DNA of 64,000 bases, taken from positions 46,668,400 to 46,732,399 of the forward strand of contig CP092874.1 of NCBI GenBank assembly GCA_030710605.1. The letters are read 5' to 3'. Positions 1 to 11,212 of the stretch are shown in pieces. Every line of letters starts with the position of its first letter. Position 1 is the stretch's first letter. The notes under the pieces are model-generated. The model ran no database searches and was not told where the DNA came from. It worked only from the letters and a program-made list of their open reading frames with translations. A program made the translations under genes and the position numbers. Source of the stretch: Cordylochernes scorpioides (Eukaryota; Arthropoda; Arachnida; Pseudoscorpiones; Chernetidae).

Positions 1-541
1 TATGCGAAATAAACTCTGAGGCAAGAATTACAAAAACAATAACAAGACTCAGAATGAAACAATACAAAGGAATGACAATACATCCAGATGGCACAAGAAC
101 CTTCAGGACATGCAACAACTATCCTGGTGTGGAACTAACAAATACATATTTTCATGCCCAGCAATGGCCACAACCTGGAAGGAAATTGATATGGATCCAG
201 AACAGAAGCTTTACACACCCAAGATAGAGGACACTGCAACTGCTGTGATAGAGATGAACTGAGACATCTGAGGCTCTTCATTGGACACGACAACAACAAC
301 AGAAAATTGGCATGGACCCAGAGAAGAAGCTTTACACACCCTAGATAGGACATTGCGAGTGTTGTGATAGAGATGCCTGGAGACATCTGAAGCTCTTCAT
401 TGGACATGACAACAATGACAGAAAATTGACATGGACCTAGAGCAGCAGGTTTACACACCCAAGGTAGAGGACATTGTGACTGCTGTGATAGAGATGCACG
501 GAGACATCTGAGGCTCTTCATTGGATACGACAACAACAACA
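1..541 (+). pseudogene. 3' end of a Jockey/I-like non-LTR retrotransposon
   Basis: This is the last part of an ORF2 that enters from outside the window. It is recognised by close similarity to positions 34745-35040, where the same tail follows an RNase H domain. Both read a stretch containing TRLR, YKGMTIH and DGTRT and then a Cys-rich motif (CNNCP in the other copy, CNNYP here, so one cysteine is lost). The tail then continues to a Leu-Tyr-Thr-Pro-Lys block and a stop. The RNase H and RT parts lie to the left of the window. The tail is followed by partial duplications of itself. It is a decayed fragment with no independent function. Confidence 0.75.
183..541 (+). repeat. Three tandem copies of the ORF tail, period about 120 bp
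   Basis: Units begin near 183, 304 and 423, each with an AAATTG(A/G)(T/C)ATGGA-type start. Each contains the TTTACACACCC coding block, a tail of GTGATAGAGATG, and the junction CTCTTCATTGGA. Each unit therefore spans the last codons of the ORF, its stop and the first 3' untranslated bases. The related copy at 34.9 kb has only one unit, so the expansion is specific to this copy or lineage. Confidence 0.85.
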
Positions 542-708
542 AACAATATTGGCGAAGTCCCTGCCTCACCCCAACCTCTCATGGTGACATCAAGTTAAAG
601 CGCTGGTCAAATATAAAATTATTTCCAAATTACAAGATTCGCAAGATACCATTTCTAAGAAGGAATAAAAGCTAACGTTGAATAAATTATTTATTGAAGC
701 AATAAAGG

Positions 709-1037
709 CTTGGAAAGCTTTCGGACAATAACGTCCTTCAACAGGCTGTAATACGAATGCAAGAAACTAAAGGAGAAATGATATCTATATTTGATTTTTC
801 AATAAAATGGGTTAGGAAAATATCAGCGAACAAGTTAAATCAACGTTTAGTTGAATTCTGTGCCACTAGAAGGCACTCTGCCTTCTAAAAAACGCTCATG
901 TTAGTGGGCAGGATATGCTTAATTTATATAAATACATTGATATAAATTATTCAATGTATTTATATCATTTCTTCTTTAGTTTCTTGTATTCATATTACAG
1001 CCTGTTGAAGGACCTTATTGTCCGAAAGCTTGCCAAG
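709..1037. repeat. Foldback element with 65-bp inverted arms
   Basis: The left arm (709-773) and right arm (972-1037) are near-perfect inverted copies. Each arm holds a CTGTTGA-stem-GAAA motif: minus strand 719-744 and plus strand 1002-1027. The spacer contains one arm of the AACGTTTAGTTGA repeat family that makes up the foldback at 3578-3835. There is no coding capacity. Superfamily unknown; Penelope-related or SINE-like origins are possible but unproven. Confidence 0.75.
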
Positions 1038-1045
1038 TTTATATC

Positions 1046-1885
1046 GTTTTAATAAAGAATCTCGTTGCCGTTAGCCTTTATTCCATCTTCGAAATGAAAT
1101 TGTTTCAATATTCGAAATATATAGACAAGCTTAGTATTTAATATTGATTATTTTCAATTTGTAACTTGAAAAAAGGCGTCAAAATAAAGTATAAACATAA
1201 ATTACTTTTGTATTATCTTCCTCTGAAGTTTTTTAATCCACTTTTAATTGAAGAAAACAAGGAGTGATATTTTAAGTATTTCCTGCAATTAAAATAGGAT
1301 TAAAGAATTTCACACATAAGAAGAGAATATACAAAAGCAATTTATTTATACAAGGTGTTGGATAAAAATATCGAGACAATCTCAGATTTTCAATATAGCA
1401 AAAATAAAAATATTAATCCTCTTTAAAATAATCTTGTATTGAAGTTTAATAAAATATTTATGAACTTCTTTTTCTAAGTCCCTTGTCACATTTTGTCATA
1501 TATGGGTAACATCTTCAAAAGATTTCCCTTTAAAATTATTTTCAGTTTAGGGAATATTCAAAAAAAAAGTCACATAGAGATATATCGGGGGGATATGGTA
1601 CATAGGACATTTCTGGAATGGAATGTTTAACCAAAATATGACAATTTGACAATTAAAAACATTTTATTGACATCTAGTCAACAGTAGGGAGAGAGGTTAC
1701 AGTTTAAAATATTTACCTGAAAAAGATCAGCCAGGTGTTCTTCCCCACCGCGATAGAGTCCTCCTCCAGGCCTGGCCCAACCCGACCTGGACGAAGTACC
1801 GATTAATTCTCGATTTCGCCGATGCGAGGATGGCCAGTTCGTCGTCCACCAGGTCAGTCCCGAAGATTGGTCAAAATATGTGATA
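1046..1885. other. No gene seen; AT-rich
   Basis: This is mostly AT-rich sequence without an open frame of note. A short GC-richer patch around 1740-1860 has no recognisable coding similarity. No inverted repeats were noticed. Confidence 0.5.
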
Positions 1886-2480
1886 GCATGGAATACAAGG
1901 TACGATCAGAAAGTGTGTGTAACCTATCTTTTAAAAAATATATATAACGGTTAAATCGTTTTATTCATCTAAATTTACAAAATAGGACCCTCCAATTTCT
2001 AACTATATTTTTCAGCGGTCAAAAAGCTGTTTAAAAGCGATTTCATAGTCAATTTTCCGGAGCTTGTTTATATCAGCAGTTGCATTCTCAATAACCTCTT
2101 TAGATGAAGAAAAGCGTCTTCTTTTAACGCAAGTTTTATCTGAGGAAAATAAAAGAAATCACAAGAGGTCTGGGGAATAAGGAGGATGTGAAAAATAGTC
2201 ACAATGTGCATTCTAAATAATCCACAACCAAGGTGGCTTTATAGGCAGAGGCGTTGCCATAAAGCAACTTACATTGTTGTGACTGAAAGAGCTGGTTTCT
2301 TTTCCTTCGTATTGAATCTCTGGGGCGCACAAGTATTTATTTTTAAGTGTTTTTATTAATAGAAGTTTTCTTCGGAATAAACTCATATATTGTACAACTC
2401 CTTGGTATTTTTGGTATCGATTCGAATAATAATTTTTCTTGTGCAAAACTTGAGTTAACATTTTATTAACAAATTGATTT
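1886..2480 (-). pseudogene. mariner-like transposase, C-terminal half, decayed
   Basis: Read on the minus strand, broken frames give a degenerate second catalytic block (NASAYKATLVVDYL, with the expected Asp before Asn changed). A PPYSPDL block and a run ending RFSSSKEVIENATADINK, LRKIDYEIAFKQLFDR then follow. That order and spacing match the C-terminal half of mariner transposases, which cut and paste DNA through a D,D,D triad. Several frameshifts and stops interrupt it, and the N-terminal half was not found upstream. It is a dead remnant. Confidence 0.6.
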
Positions 2481-2695
2481 TGATGTTGTGACTGAAAGAG
2501 CTGGTTCTTTTTCCTTCCTATTGAATCTCTGAGGCGCGCAAGTATTTATTTTTTGTGTGTTTTTATTGATAGAAGTTCTCTTTGGAATAAACTTATATAT
2601 TATACAACTCCTTCGTAGTTTTTTGGCATTGATTTAAAATATAATATTTCTTGAGCAAAACTTCAGATAACATTTTATTAACATTTTGATTTTGG
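2276..2695. repeat. Two tandem copies of a 209-bp segment
   Basis: Copies start with GTTGTGACTGAAAGAGCTGG at 2276 and 2485 and continue in register through CTATTGAATCTCTG and ACATTTTATTAAC. The first copy overlaps the decayed mariner coding region, so the duplication arose inside that element. The copies differ at many positions and are not recent. Confidence 0.8.
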
Positions 2696-2965
2696 TATAT
2701 TGGTCTCTTCAAATAGCATTCTTTCTTTTTTCATATCTTTAGTTATCAAAAACTTGAATTTCTCAACATTTTATAAATCAATTCTAGTCAAAGGTTGACT
2801 GAGCGAAGAGTTCAAACATGTCAAACCCCCTTTAAATTGTATATATCATTTAAAATATTTGAAGGAGATAAAACATCCTTAACGTTTAAAACGCATTCAG
2901 AAGACCTCAGAGATTTATCAAGTTTTTAAAAACAAAAAAAAAAAAAATAATATAATATAATATGT

Positions 2966-3307
2966 ACAGTGGACCCTCGGTTTGCGAGCATAATCCGTTC
3001 CAGAGCCATGCTCGTACTCCAAAACGCTCGTAGTGCGAAACTAATTTCTTATTTTTAATAATTGAAACTCGGGCAATTCTTCTTGCTACGAACAATTGCA
3101 CGGTTTCCCACATTTTACATATTTCCCGAATCTGATCTGAAGGGAGGGATCCCAGTGAATTTTCATCCATCACGATTACGGGCAACCATCACGAGTTGCT
3201 CGTAATGCGAAATTTCACTCGTAATCCGAGGTAAAATTTTTCAAAAAATTTTGCTCGTACTGCGAAAAGCTCGTACTCCAAGGTGCTCGTAAACCGAGGG
3301 TCCACTG
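2966..3307. mobile_element. MITE, pogo/Tigger-like, 342 bp
   Basis: Terminal inverted repeats start CAGTGGACCCTCGGTTT and are flanked by TA on both sides (2964-2965 and 3308-3309). The interior has no ORF but repeats GCTCGTA-N-TGCGAAA several times in both halves. The CAGTGG.ACC.TCGGTT terminus with a TA target is typical of pogo/Tigger-type elements. The superfamily is inferred from the terminus only. Confidence 0.75.
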
Positions 3308-3577
3308 TATATTATATTGAAAATAGAGGTTGCCTAACCGGCTTTCATATTTATTTAAAAAAAAAATAGACACTTCGGCTAGTTAAAGTTTTATTTTCTC
3401 AACATTTCAACAAAACTCTTTTATTTTATCAGGTGAAATGAATAAAAATAAAGCATTTGGCATGACATTAAAAATTATTATGAGGTTTCAAGAGCGGTTT
3501 CTAAATCACGAGTCAAAAACAAATATTTACCTCACCAAATGCTCTATGATCTTGAAAATAAATATACAATAAAATAG

Positions 3578-3835
3578 AAAAGGCATATTCTGACCACGTT
3601 TACATGAACCTTTAGATGGCAGAGCGCCATCTAGTGGAACAGAAATCAACTAAACGTTGATTTAGCCTGTTCCCTGATATTTGGCCAACCCATTTTCTTG
3701 ATAAATCAAGAAAATTCAACCTTCAACGCGTATCAGGGAACAGGCTAAATCAACGTTTAGTTGATTTCGGTTCCATTAGTCGGCGCACTGCCATCTATAA
3801 GTTCATTTGAACGTTGTCAGGATATGCCTTTTTTA
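3578..3835. repeat. Foldback palindrome with about 100-bp arms
   Basis: Arms 3578-3678 and 3731-3835 are inverted copies. The outermost sequence is AAAGGCATATTCTGACC, and the inner arm contains AACGTTGATTTAGCCTGTTC. The spacer is about 52 bp. Related single arms occur inside the foldback at 709-1037, so this is a repeat family. No ORF. Confidence 0.8.
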
Positions 3836-4184
3836 TTTTAATAGCAAACACCTAACCTTTTTCATTAAATTATATAATAATAAAATGACACTTTATCTGT
3901 GGCTGAAGTATATATTTTTTAAGAAATAAATTTGATGTTTATCTTTTTTTTTCTTCATTTCAATTTAATGACTAAGAACATAGACAATTCTTTTGTGCAT
4001 GCGCGTTGTTATGATATTTAGAAGATACGACAACTAGCAAACCCAAACTATTATAGTAGCGGTAAAAAACTACGCCTAACTATTACAACGTTCTTTGCTT
4101 TATAGGAATGTCAAATCTTTTTGGCACTAGCTAAAATAATATTGAAATATAAAAAGATTAATTATTAAGCGCTATATATATATA
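3836..4184. other. No gene seen
   Basis: AT-rich spacer with no open frame of note, ending in a TA run that was the target of the neighbouring Helitron. Confidence 0.5.
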
Positions 4185-4746
4185 TTAGCGGATGTACCCG
4201 GCTTTGCCCGGGTGTTACCCGAGTAAAGGTTTGTCTAACGAATCTCTCGATAAAGTGAACATTTTTTCCCGGTCCCTTGAAAAATACTCGATAAGTTGAA
4301 AAAAATCAATATTCATTGGTTCCCTGGGTAATTGGAAGTTGAAGGAATAGTATCTTGACTTGGAATTGTATCATTATTATAGCATCCGCTGAAACCCAAT
4401 ACTTCTTTCAGGCAAAGATATATAAACCTCCAACAGGGCCAGAAATAAACAGTAATTTCACCATCAGCGGGAGCCCTCGTCGGTCGTGTCCAAGGTCCAC
4501 CTCATCGACCATGTAGAACAGTAAAAATTCTTCTATCTCCATCTTTCGCTCCAAGCTCGACTTTTATCTGTTCGCGGAACTTTCCTAGTACAACTGTGTC
4601 TCTTAGTTTTTTTTTGTGTATAGACATTACCAAGTCTTCCACTCTGCCTCGACCACGACTGCCTGTACTCTGTGAGTACTGTTAAAGGTCTTCCAAAGTG
4701 CAGAGAGGTACTGAAAAACTCTCCACATCCTGACTGTTCCCCTCTG

Positions 4747-5187
4747 TTAACACAGTATAGCGAGAGTCAATAGAATCGCACACCATAGATTAAGTCTACT
4801 GAATACCTCACCATAGTTTAAGCCGACAGGATGACCACAACGAAGAAGGTAAGAAGCTGTCCAGATAAAAGCGAGAAAGAGCAAAGATGGAGGAATAATC
4901 CCATCATACCAACGAAACGACCGAACAATCTCTCCCTCAACAAGACACATTTGAAAAGGAGGAAACGCCGACCCAAGGGACCTCCGCAGACCCGCTAACA
5001 CAGATCGCCAACGCCAGGAGCAACCAGATAGCCCCAACGACACAGCCGAAAATCCTGCAAGACATGGAAACCGAGGAGCGTAATGGCGCAAACCTGGTGA
5101 AAGGTTCCCCAACTTCGTCCTGACATCAAAACAATGCTCAAGGCAACAAGCAGCAATCAACTTTACAGAAGCTACAAGCTTCCACAA
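4747..5187 (-). CDS. Hypothetical ORF inside the Helitron
   Basis: This is a 146-residue minus-strand frame in the GC-richer part of the Helitron. It has several hydrophobic stretches, including a C-terminal AILLTLAILC. No family is recognised. A second minus-strand stretch just downstream (about 4690-4510) reads VEDLVMSIHKKKLRD and then LGAKDGDRRIFTVLHG, after a CTCACAG that could be a splice acceptor. Together these could be captured exon fragments, or they could be chance frames. Helitrons are known to capture gene pieces, but nothing here proves it. Confidence 0.2.
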   Translation of the reverse strand: MWKLVASVKLIAACCLEHCFDVRTKLGNLSPGLRHYAPRFPCLAGFSAVSLGLSGCSWRWRSVLAGLRRSLGSAFPPFQMCLVEGEIVRSFRWYDGIIPPSLLFLAFIWTASYLLRCGHPVGLNYGEVFSRLNLWCAILLTLAILC

Positions 5188-5264
5188 GCCCTACATGGAG
5201 CGCCTCTCATGTCAGCAGGACGACAAAGACCAAGTCTCCTGACTGAACTTTCATCAAACCTGTG

Positions 5265-8030
5265 AGTTTTTAAAAACTTACATAACTTTCTCCTCAAGCT
5301 TACAACTTGATTCCCTATGAATTTTGTGTTTATTTTCACTTTAATCATTTTTAATACAATTTTTTATCTTTTTATATCATTTTAATTCAATTTTTAAAAC
5401 ATTTACACTCTCATTTATCAATTATTACTTTATTTTCAACCAATTTCTAAATTTTGATTCATTATTTTCAATTTTACTTTTGAAAAAATCGCACATCACA
5501 CATTTTTATCAACTTACTAATTTTACATGTCTTTCCTAAATTTACCTAAAATGCCATCATCCAAATCTACAACTTAAAACAAATCATTATTTTTATTTAA
5601 AAAAATATTATATCATAATTCTAAACTTATTTTTGTTTTCTTAATATTTTATCTTTATACCAAAACACCCATTACGCAATCAAATACTAAAGGTTTTTCA
5701 AAAATATTTGTCATATTCACCATTTTATGTAAACACCCCAGGGCAAATTATTTGTCACTATCACAACATTGCCCTTTTACAAGGATAATTTTCGCGCTAC
5801 CATAATCAACGATTTTTTTAAAATCAATTTTTATATATAAATCAATATAGGTGAAACACATTTCTTAATTTCAGAAATCTTCTATGATTTCTCTCCTGAG
5901 AGGCAATATCTTCAAAATCACAACAAGAAAAATAATTGTCCTCCTCAAAACAAGATAAAAATAAAGATCCCGTCCAATTCCCCGCCAGTAGCTAAATTAG
6001 GTCACTGCCCGCCATTTACTTATTACTACCGATAAATTCAAAATAGTTACACTCTCTCGTCTCCTTCTTTTACATGCATAATTAATCATCCATACATCTC
6101 TCTTAACAAACTACAACACCCCACTCATCACTTTCTCCATTTGGAAACAATTATAATACGCGACTTAACAACAAAACCAATCTCGAGCCACACGAGCTCA
6201 TATCGTCTCCACTCTAAACGCAAAACAAAATTTCGCTTTAAATGTGCCAACCCCACTAACAATCGAAGAATTCTCGATATGTGTTCGTCCCACCACCCAT
6301 GACTCTAGTAAAATTGTTTTTCGTGGAGAAACAGGTTAGGTTCTGTACCAAAACAACGACTTCACGTGACACCTTTCCATTCAATTCACTTTCTTTTACT
6401 CGTGTCACATGGCAACACAACAAACCTTTCTCACTCAACAGGCCACAAAGACCCCTTCATGCCTGTGACACATCTCACCCTAAAGAGTGTTCACGTCGAA
6501 AGTCGCACTTTCACTCACATCTAACCTAAAATCACTGAATAACATGTTTACTAAGTTCACCTTCATATAGAAACAAATGCCTACGAACACTGAGAAAACC
6601 ATATCTTTCAATATACCAGAAATTGCCAACCTCAACAAGAGAAGAGAGAGAAAGTCAGTTTCAAGTAAATGAAAAAACTAACCAACCCCCCTCGCAAGAT
6701 TGACCACCCGAAGAAATAGAACCCCAACGATTTCAAGGAAAAACAGGAAGTAAACGCTCTTTATGACGTCACTCCCTCAAGTCACTACTATTTCAGTCGG
6801 TCCCCCATTTCCTGTTTGAACCACGGACTCCCCTTACAAGCAGTCTTCTAAAAGACCGCTATCTAAATGCTCGCCATTTTTTAACACGTATTTCACACCA
6901 ACCATTTAGATTTCCTCGAGAATCTCACAAATCTTACCAACTCCTTAATCACAACACACACACAACATATATTAAACATTTTACATTTTAATTGATATCA
7001 CCAATTAAAACAATTTGGTTAAGTCTAATCTAGACTTTATAACGCAAAAGAGAAACCGTTCTCTACATACCACCATTTTGGACAAACGAAAAGATCATTT
7101 CATATATTCCCCACTTTATAGAGTAATAGAAACACCGTTGTTCACTAAAGGATATGATCTAGTTACACACCACTATTGTGACTTCTATTTAGAAGAAATA
7201 TTTTTTGTCCAATTTTACTAACTAACATTTATCCAATCACTAAAATACTATTTAATTATATTTCAATTTGCATTATTTATACCTTTCAATTATTTAATCA
7301 AATTTTAATCCAATATTATTTTCAAAAAAATAAAACTTCAATCAAATATTTACTTTTATTTTTCATATTATTATTTAATATTTTAAAATATTATTTGCTT
7401 TCAAAAATCATTTTAATTCTTCATTATTATTACTTTTATATATTTCATGTTTGATTTTGTCCAATTAAAGTTTATTCACGCACGATCACATTACTATATT
7501 TTTATTCATTTTATATTTTTGTTTATATCTTTATATTATAATTATGTTTATCATTAACTATCGGGCATCCACAGCAATCGCTTACAACAATCATATTCTC
7601 TAACCACTTCCCTACACTTTTCACTACACACACACATCTCTTTCAGCCATTTCTTCACATTAACTGTTGTCATTTTATTTTTATTATTTCGTAATTTCAA
7701 CCAACTTTTTGAACACAGTTCCCCAGATTTAAAATTCCCAACTTCTGGCCTGAACACGTTTCAAAAGTTTATTTCAATCATCCGCAGAGCACAATCACCA
7801 ACGCATGCAAAATGCGTTCACTTTTTCAACTTTCAACTTTTTTTATAGCTCTAGCGGACCACAATCAACCTTTGATTTCAAGTCAAGTCAAATGACCTAC
7901 CGTTGCCACAGCAATTCAACTTATCTCATGTCTAATATCACCCCTTTCCCAATCATATTAATGAACAACATTTTCTTCAACAAATATTTAACCCCATAAA
8001 CCCTAAAATTGTGACAAAACACTATAACCA
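5265..8030. other. G-poor, C-rich noncoding interior of the Helitron
   Basis: The plus strand of this stretch has very few G bases relative to C over about 2.7 kb; many 60-base lines carry one to three G. Only short frames occur, the longest being 82 residues near 6281-6529, and none is recognisable. The skew is strand-specific, so it is not simple AT-richness. Confidence 0.6.
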
Positions 8031-8291
8031 GTTCTGCGCCCAAGCGGTAAAAGGCTGGAACTAACGCATTTTGGTGTTATATTTTTAAAAATAAGCACAT
8101 TAACCCTTTTAGATTTTTGAATAGCCTATATGTTAAACGAAATGTACAGCTACCTACATGTGAAATTTCATATTGATTTATTCTGTAGATTTTGCGCAAC
8201 GCGATAACAAACATCGATTTTTGATTTAATTTTTATAGATATAAGGATTAAGCTCAATGTTTTTACAATTTTTCTCTGACATTTTTAATAT

Positions 8292-8591
8292 TGTCAAGAA
8301 GCTCCATCCAGATGGGACACCTGTCAATCATCCCTGGACCCCGGGGGAGACCACAAGTGTGAGGGGTTCTCGGAAGCTGATCTGTAAATAAGTAAAACGG
8401 GACGTCTTTGGTGGCTGGCGCCGTTCATTATTATTATCTTTACCTGGGGATAAGTTGTTTTTATCATCTGACTCTCTCTCCCTTAAATACCTCTTGTAAA
8501 TATTTTTTTATTGAAGAACTAAAAGTTGAATACCCTTTATAATAAATTAATTATCTCCAATTTTGCCCTTGCTTTATTTATCTCCGCAACA
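8292..8591 (+). repeat. 5' LTR of the Gypsy element
   Basis: It begins TGTCAAGAAGCTCCATCC and ends TCTCCGCAACA. It matches 12576-12828 over most of its length, with small indels. CCCCTTATAATAAATTA-type sequence in the 3' part may serve as poly(A) signal. Confidence 0.8.
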
Positions 8592-8691
8592 TATTTTGGC
8601 AGAGACACTGGGTAACGTGACGGAACTTCGAAGAATTCGACGTCTACAGGGACGTGAACCAATTATTGAACCTTTGCCATAACGAATAAAA

Positions 8692-9233
8692 ATGGAAGAC
8701 GACCACAGACCTACTGTTAGCGGATCCTACCTCCCTTGTCAGCGCCAACGAGATCCATCTACCTTTTCTGGAGATGGAAATATAAACTCTGGACAGTGGT
8801 TGAAGGAGTACGAGAGAGTGTCGAAGTACAACAGATGGGACGACACTATGAAGCTTGCCAACGTCGTTTTTACTTTAACGGAACTGCTGGAAGGTGATTT
8901 GATAATAACGAAGAATCACTCAACTCGTGGAGAAGCTTTGAAGACGCATTCCGCGGTGTGTTCGGACTGCAGGAGGATTCTGCTCGACGCGCCGAGGAAG
9001 TTCTGAAGTCAAGAGGACAGAAGACCGAGGAATCCAGCGAGTCATATATCCAGGAGATTCTTAGTCTCTGCCACCAGGTGAACCCTCGCATGGAAGAAGG
9101 TGAGATAGTTGCTCACATTATAAAGGGAATTTCGGAGGACACATACCAGGTATTGGTGGCGAAAGACATACAGACGGTAGATGAAATCTTATCGCCGCTA
9201 AATAAAAAGAAAACTTTGTTATGGTCGAAATAA
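8692..9233 (+). pseudogene. Gypsy gag (N-terminal part)
   Basis: The first frame reads from the ATG at 8692 through PSTFSGDGNINSGQWLKEYE and a KYNRWDD motif. This is the retrotransposon gag fold seen in arthropod Gypsy elements, which assembles the virus-like particle. A frameshift near 8960 moves the reading to a second frame that continues to 9233 (FGLQEDSARRAEEVLKSRGQ and a QVLVAKDIQTVDEI tail). No zinc knuckle was seen, so the nucleocapsid end is probably deleted before the protease frame. Confidence 0.7.
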
Positions 9234-9619
9234 ATGGACGCAAAATTAAAGCATTGGTGGATTCAGGAGCAGACTTTTCTGTTATTTCAGACAAATTTCG
9301 ACGCAAACTAAAGACACCTCTCTTCAAAGAACCAGGTCCCATTCTTAAAGCCGCAAATAAAAATTTAATAGAGACCCTAGGAAAATGTGTCCTGAACATA
9401 GAAGTTAATGGTCTGAAGATATCCTTTGAATTCGTTGTTATGGTGGAATGCAGCCATGACATCATATTCGGATGGGACTTCTTCAAGGCCACTGAAGCCG
9501 TCAATGATTGTGGCAGAAATGAACTCCATCTCGGGGAAACCTCCGTCCTGGAATCTCGTGAGGAGGAAAACCAAAAATTGTTTGCTTCCGACGACTTTTC
9601 ATCCCGCCTAAATCAATAA
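9221..9619 (+). pseudogene. Gypsy aspartic protease
   Basis: This 132-residue frame has the retropepsin signature ALVDSGADFSVIS near residues 11-23 and a second conserved block HDIIFGWDFF about 60 residues later. The protease cleaves the Gag-Pol polyprotein. The active-site triplet is DSG, a common functional variant. The frame overlaps the gag remnant by a few bases and stops before the RT frame, so the original polyprotein is broken here. Confidence 0.75.
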
Positions 9620-9686
9620 AGAAGATCAGTGTGATAAACGAAGAAGTATGCGGTGTTAGAGATGTTTTAGTCTCAACCAGTGCACC

Positions 9687-11160
9687 ATGGAAAGTTATGA
9701 GAATGGAAATATCTGCAGTGTTATCGAATCCAGCGATAAGTTACATGAAACGCAGCTAAAGTCACGTGAATGGTCACATAAGCTAAACCTTACTCTAGAT
9801 TCAGGGCTGTCTGAAATTCAAAGGCTACAGCTTGTTTCATGCCTTGACGAGTTTATTGACATATTTGACTTTGGGGGAACTCCTATTAAGCCCACCAGTA
9901 CTGTGAAGCACAAGATAAACACAGGAGACCACTCTCCTATCAAACAGCGGCCCTATAGAGTAGCACCAAGTGAACGACAACTAATTCAAGATGAAGTGAA
10001 CAAGATGATTGAAAATCACATCGTGAAGCCCTCTGAAAGTCCTTGGTCATCTCCAGTTATTCTAGTTCGAAAGAAAGATGGGACCTGAGGATTCTGCGTA
10101 GATTATCGTCGATTAAATAAGATAACAAAAAAAAGATGTTTACCCGCTGCCACGCATTGACGATGCCTTGGACAGTTTAGCTGGCTCTAGTTACTTCTCC
10201 ACGATGGATCTTCGGTGCGGGTATTGGCAGATTGAAGTGGACGAAAAAGACAGGGAGAAAACTGCCTTCACCCCTCCAGATGGGCTGTATGGATTCCGAG
10301 TAATGCCTTTCGGTCTATGCAACGCTCCAGCAACGTTTGAAAGGATGATAGATAGTGTTCTGGGCAGTCTTAAATGGAACATGTCCCTTTGCTACCTGGA
10401 CGACATCGTAGTTTACGCACCTACCTTTGAGGAACATCTACGTCGTCTACAACTTGTATTAAGGTGCATCCAGAAAGCTGGACTAAGCTTGAACCACAAA
10501 AAGTGTCTTTTTGGATCAAGGAGGATAAATATATCAGGACACCTTGTTGACGCCAATGGAATTCATCCAGATCCAGAAAAAGTTGAAGCTGTCTCTAAAT
10601 TTCCGAGGCCAAAGAATATCTCTGAACTGAGGAGCTTTCTTGGATTATGTTCCTATTACCAAAGATTTATTGAAAACTTTGCTGACAAAGCTAGATCTTT
10701 GCATGACCTACTGAAGACTGAAAAACAATTATATTGGGATGCAGCTCAAGAGAAAGCGTTTGGAGTCCTTAAAACAGCTCTAATTTCAGAGCCTGTCTTG
10801 GAACACTTTGATGAATCCGCTGATACCCATCTACACACGGATGCAAGCGGACATGGTATTGGAGCTGTTCTTCTACAAATACAAGGTGGAAAGGAGCGGC
10901 CTATAGCTTATGCATCTAGAAGCTTGACAAAGGCTGAACATAACTATTCTACAACAGAAAAAGAATGCCTTGCTGTAGTCTCGTCTATTAGCAAATTCCG
11001 TCCATATTTGTTTGATCGACCATTCACGGCTGTCACTGACCATCATTCTCTATGTTGGTTAGTAGGACAGAAAGATCCTTCTGGCCGTTTGGCAAGACGG
11101 GCGCTGAAGTTGCAAGAATTTGACGTGACCGTTATCTACAGGAGCGGGACGCAAACATAA
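9687..11160 (+). pseudogene. Gypsy reverse transcriptase and RNase H
   Basis: Two frames cover the domain. 9687-10088 carries the RT start (KQRPYRVAPSERQLIQDEV, then SPWSSPVILVRKKDGT) and ends in an in-frame TGA. 10168-11160 carries FSTMDLRCGYWQIEV, the palm motif YLDDIVVY, FLGLCSYYQRFI and an RNase H with TDASGHGIGAVL, EKECLAVV and TDHHSLCWL. A frame break in an A-run near 10128 separates them. The catalytic aspartates are present, but the reading is not continuous. Confidence 0.85.
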
Positions 11161-11212
11161 GGATGCCGATTGTCTGTCAAGGAGCCCGCTTGAGAACGAT
11201 CAACCAAGTGCT

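Larger units (their letters stand above)
4185..8239 (-). mobile_element. Large non-autonomous Helitron, 4.05 kb
   Basis: On the minus strand the 5' end is TCTATAAAAATTAAATC at 8239, preceded by A. It is followed by a TTTGTTATCGCG...AAATCTACAGAA...GAAATTTCAC block typical of Helitron 5' ends. The 3' end at 4185 has a hairpin (ACCCGG...CCGGGT) seven bases before CTAA, and T follows. Rolling-circle Helitrons insert between A and T without target duplication, and both junctions fit. No Rep or helicase frame was found inside, so it depends on a partner. The interior holds a GC-richer block (4450-5260) and a long G-poor block. Confidence 0.65.

Noticed and set aside
135-569. Minus-strand frame of 144 residues
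   Set aside because: It is a translation of the 120-bp tandem repeat on the wrong strand.
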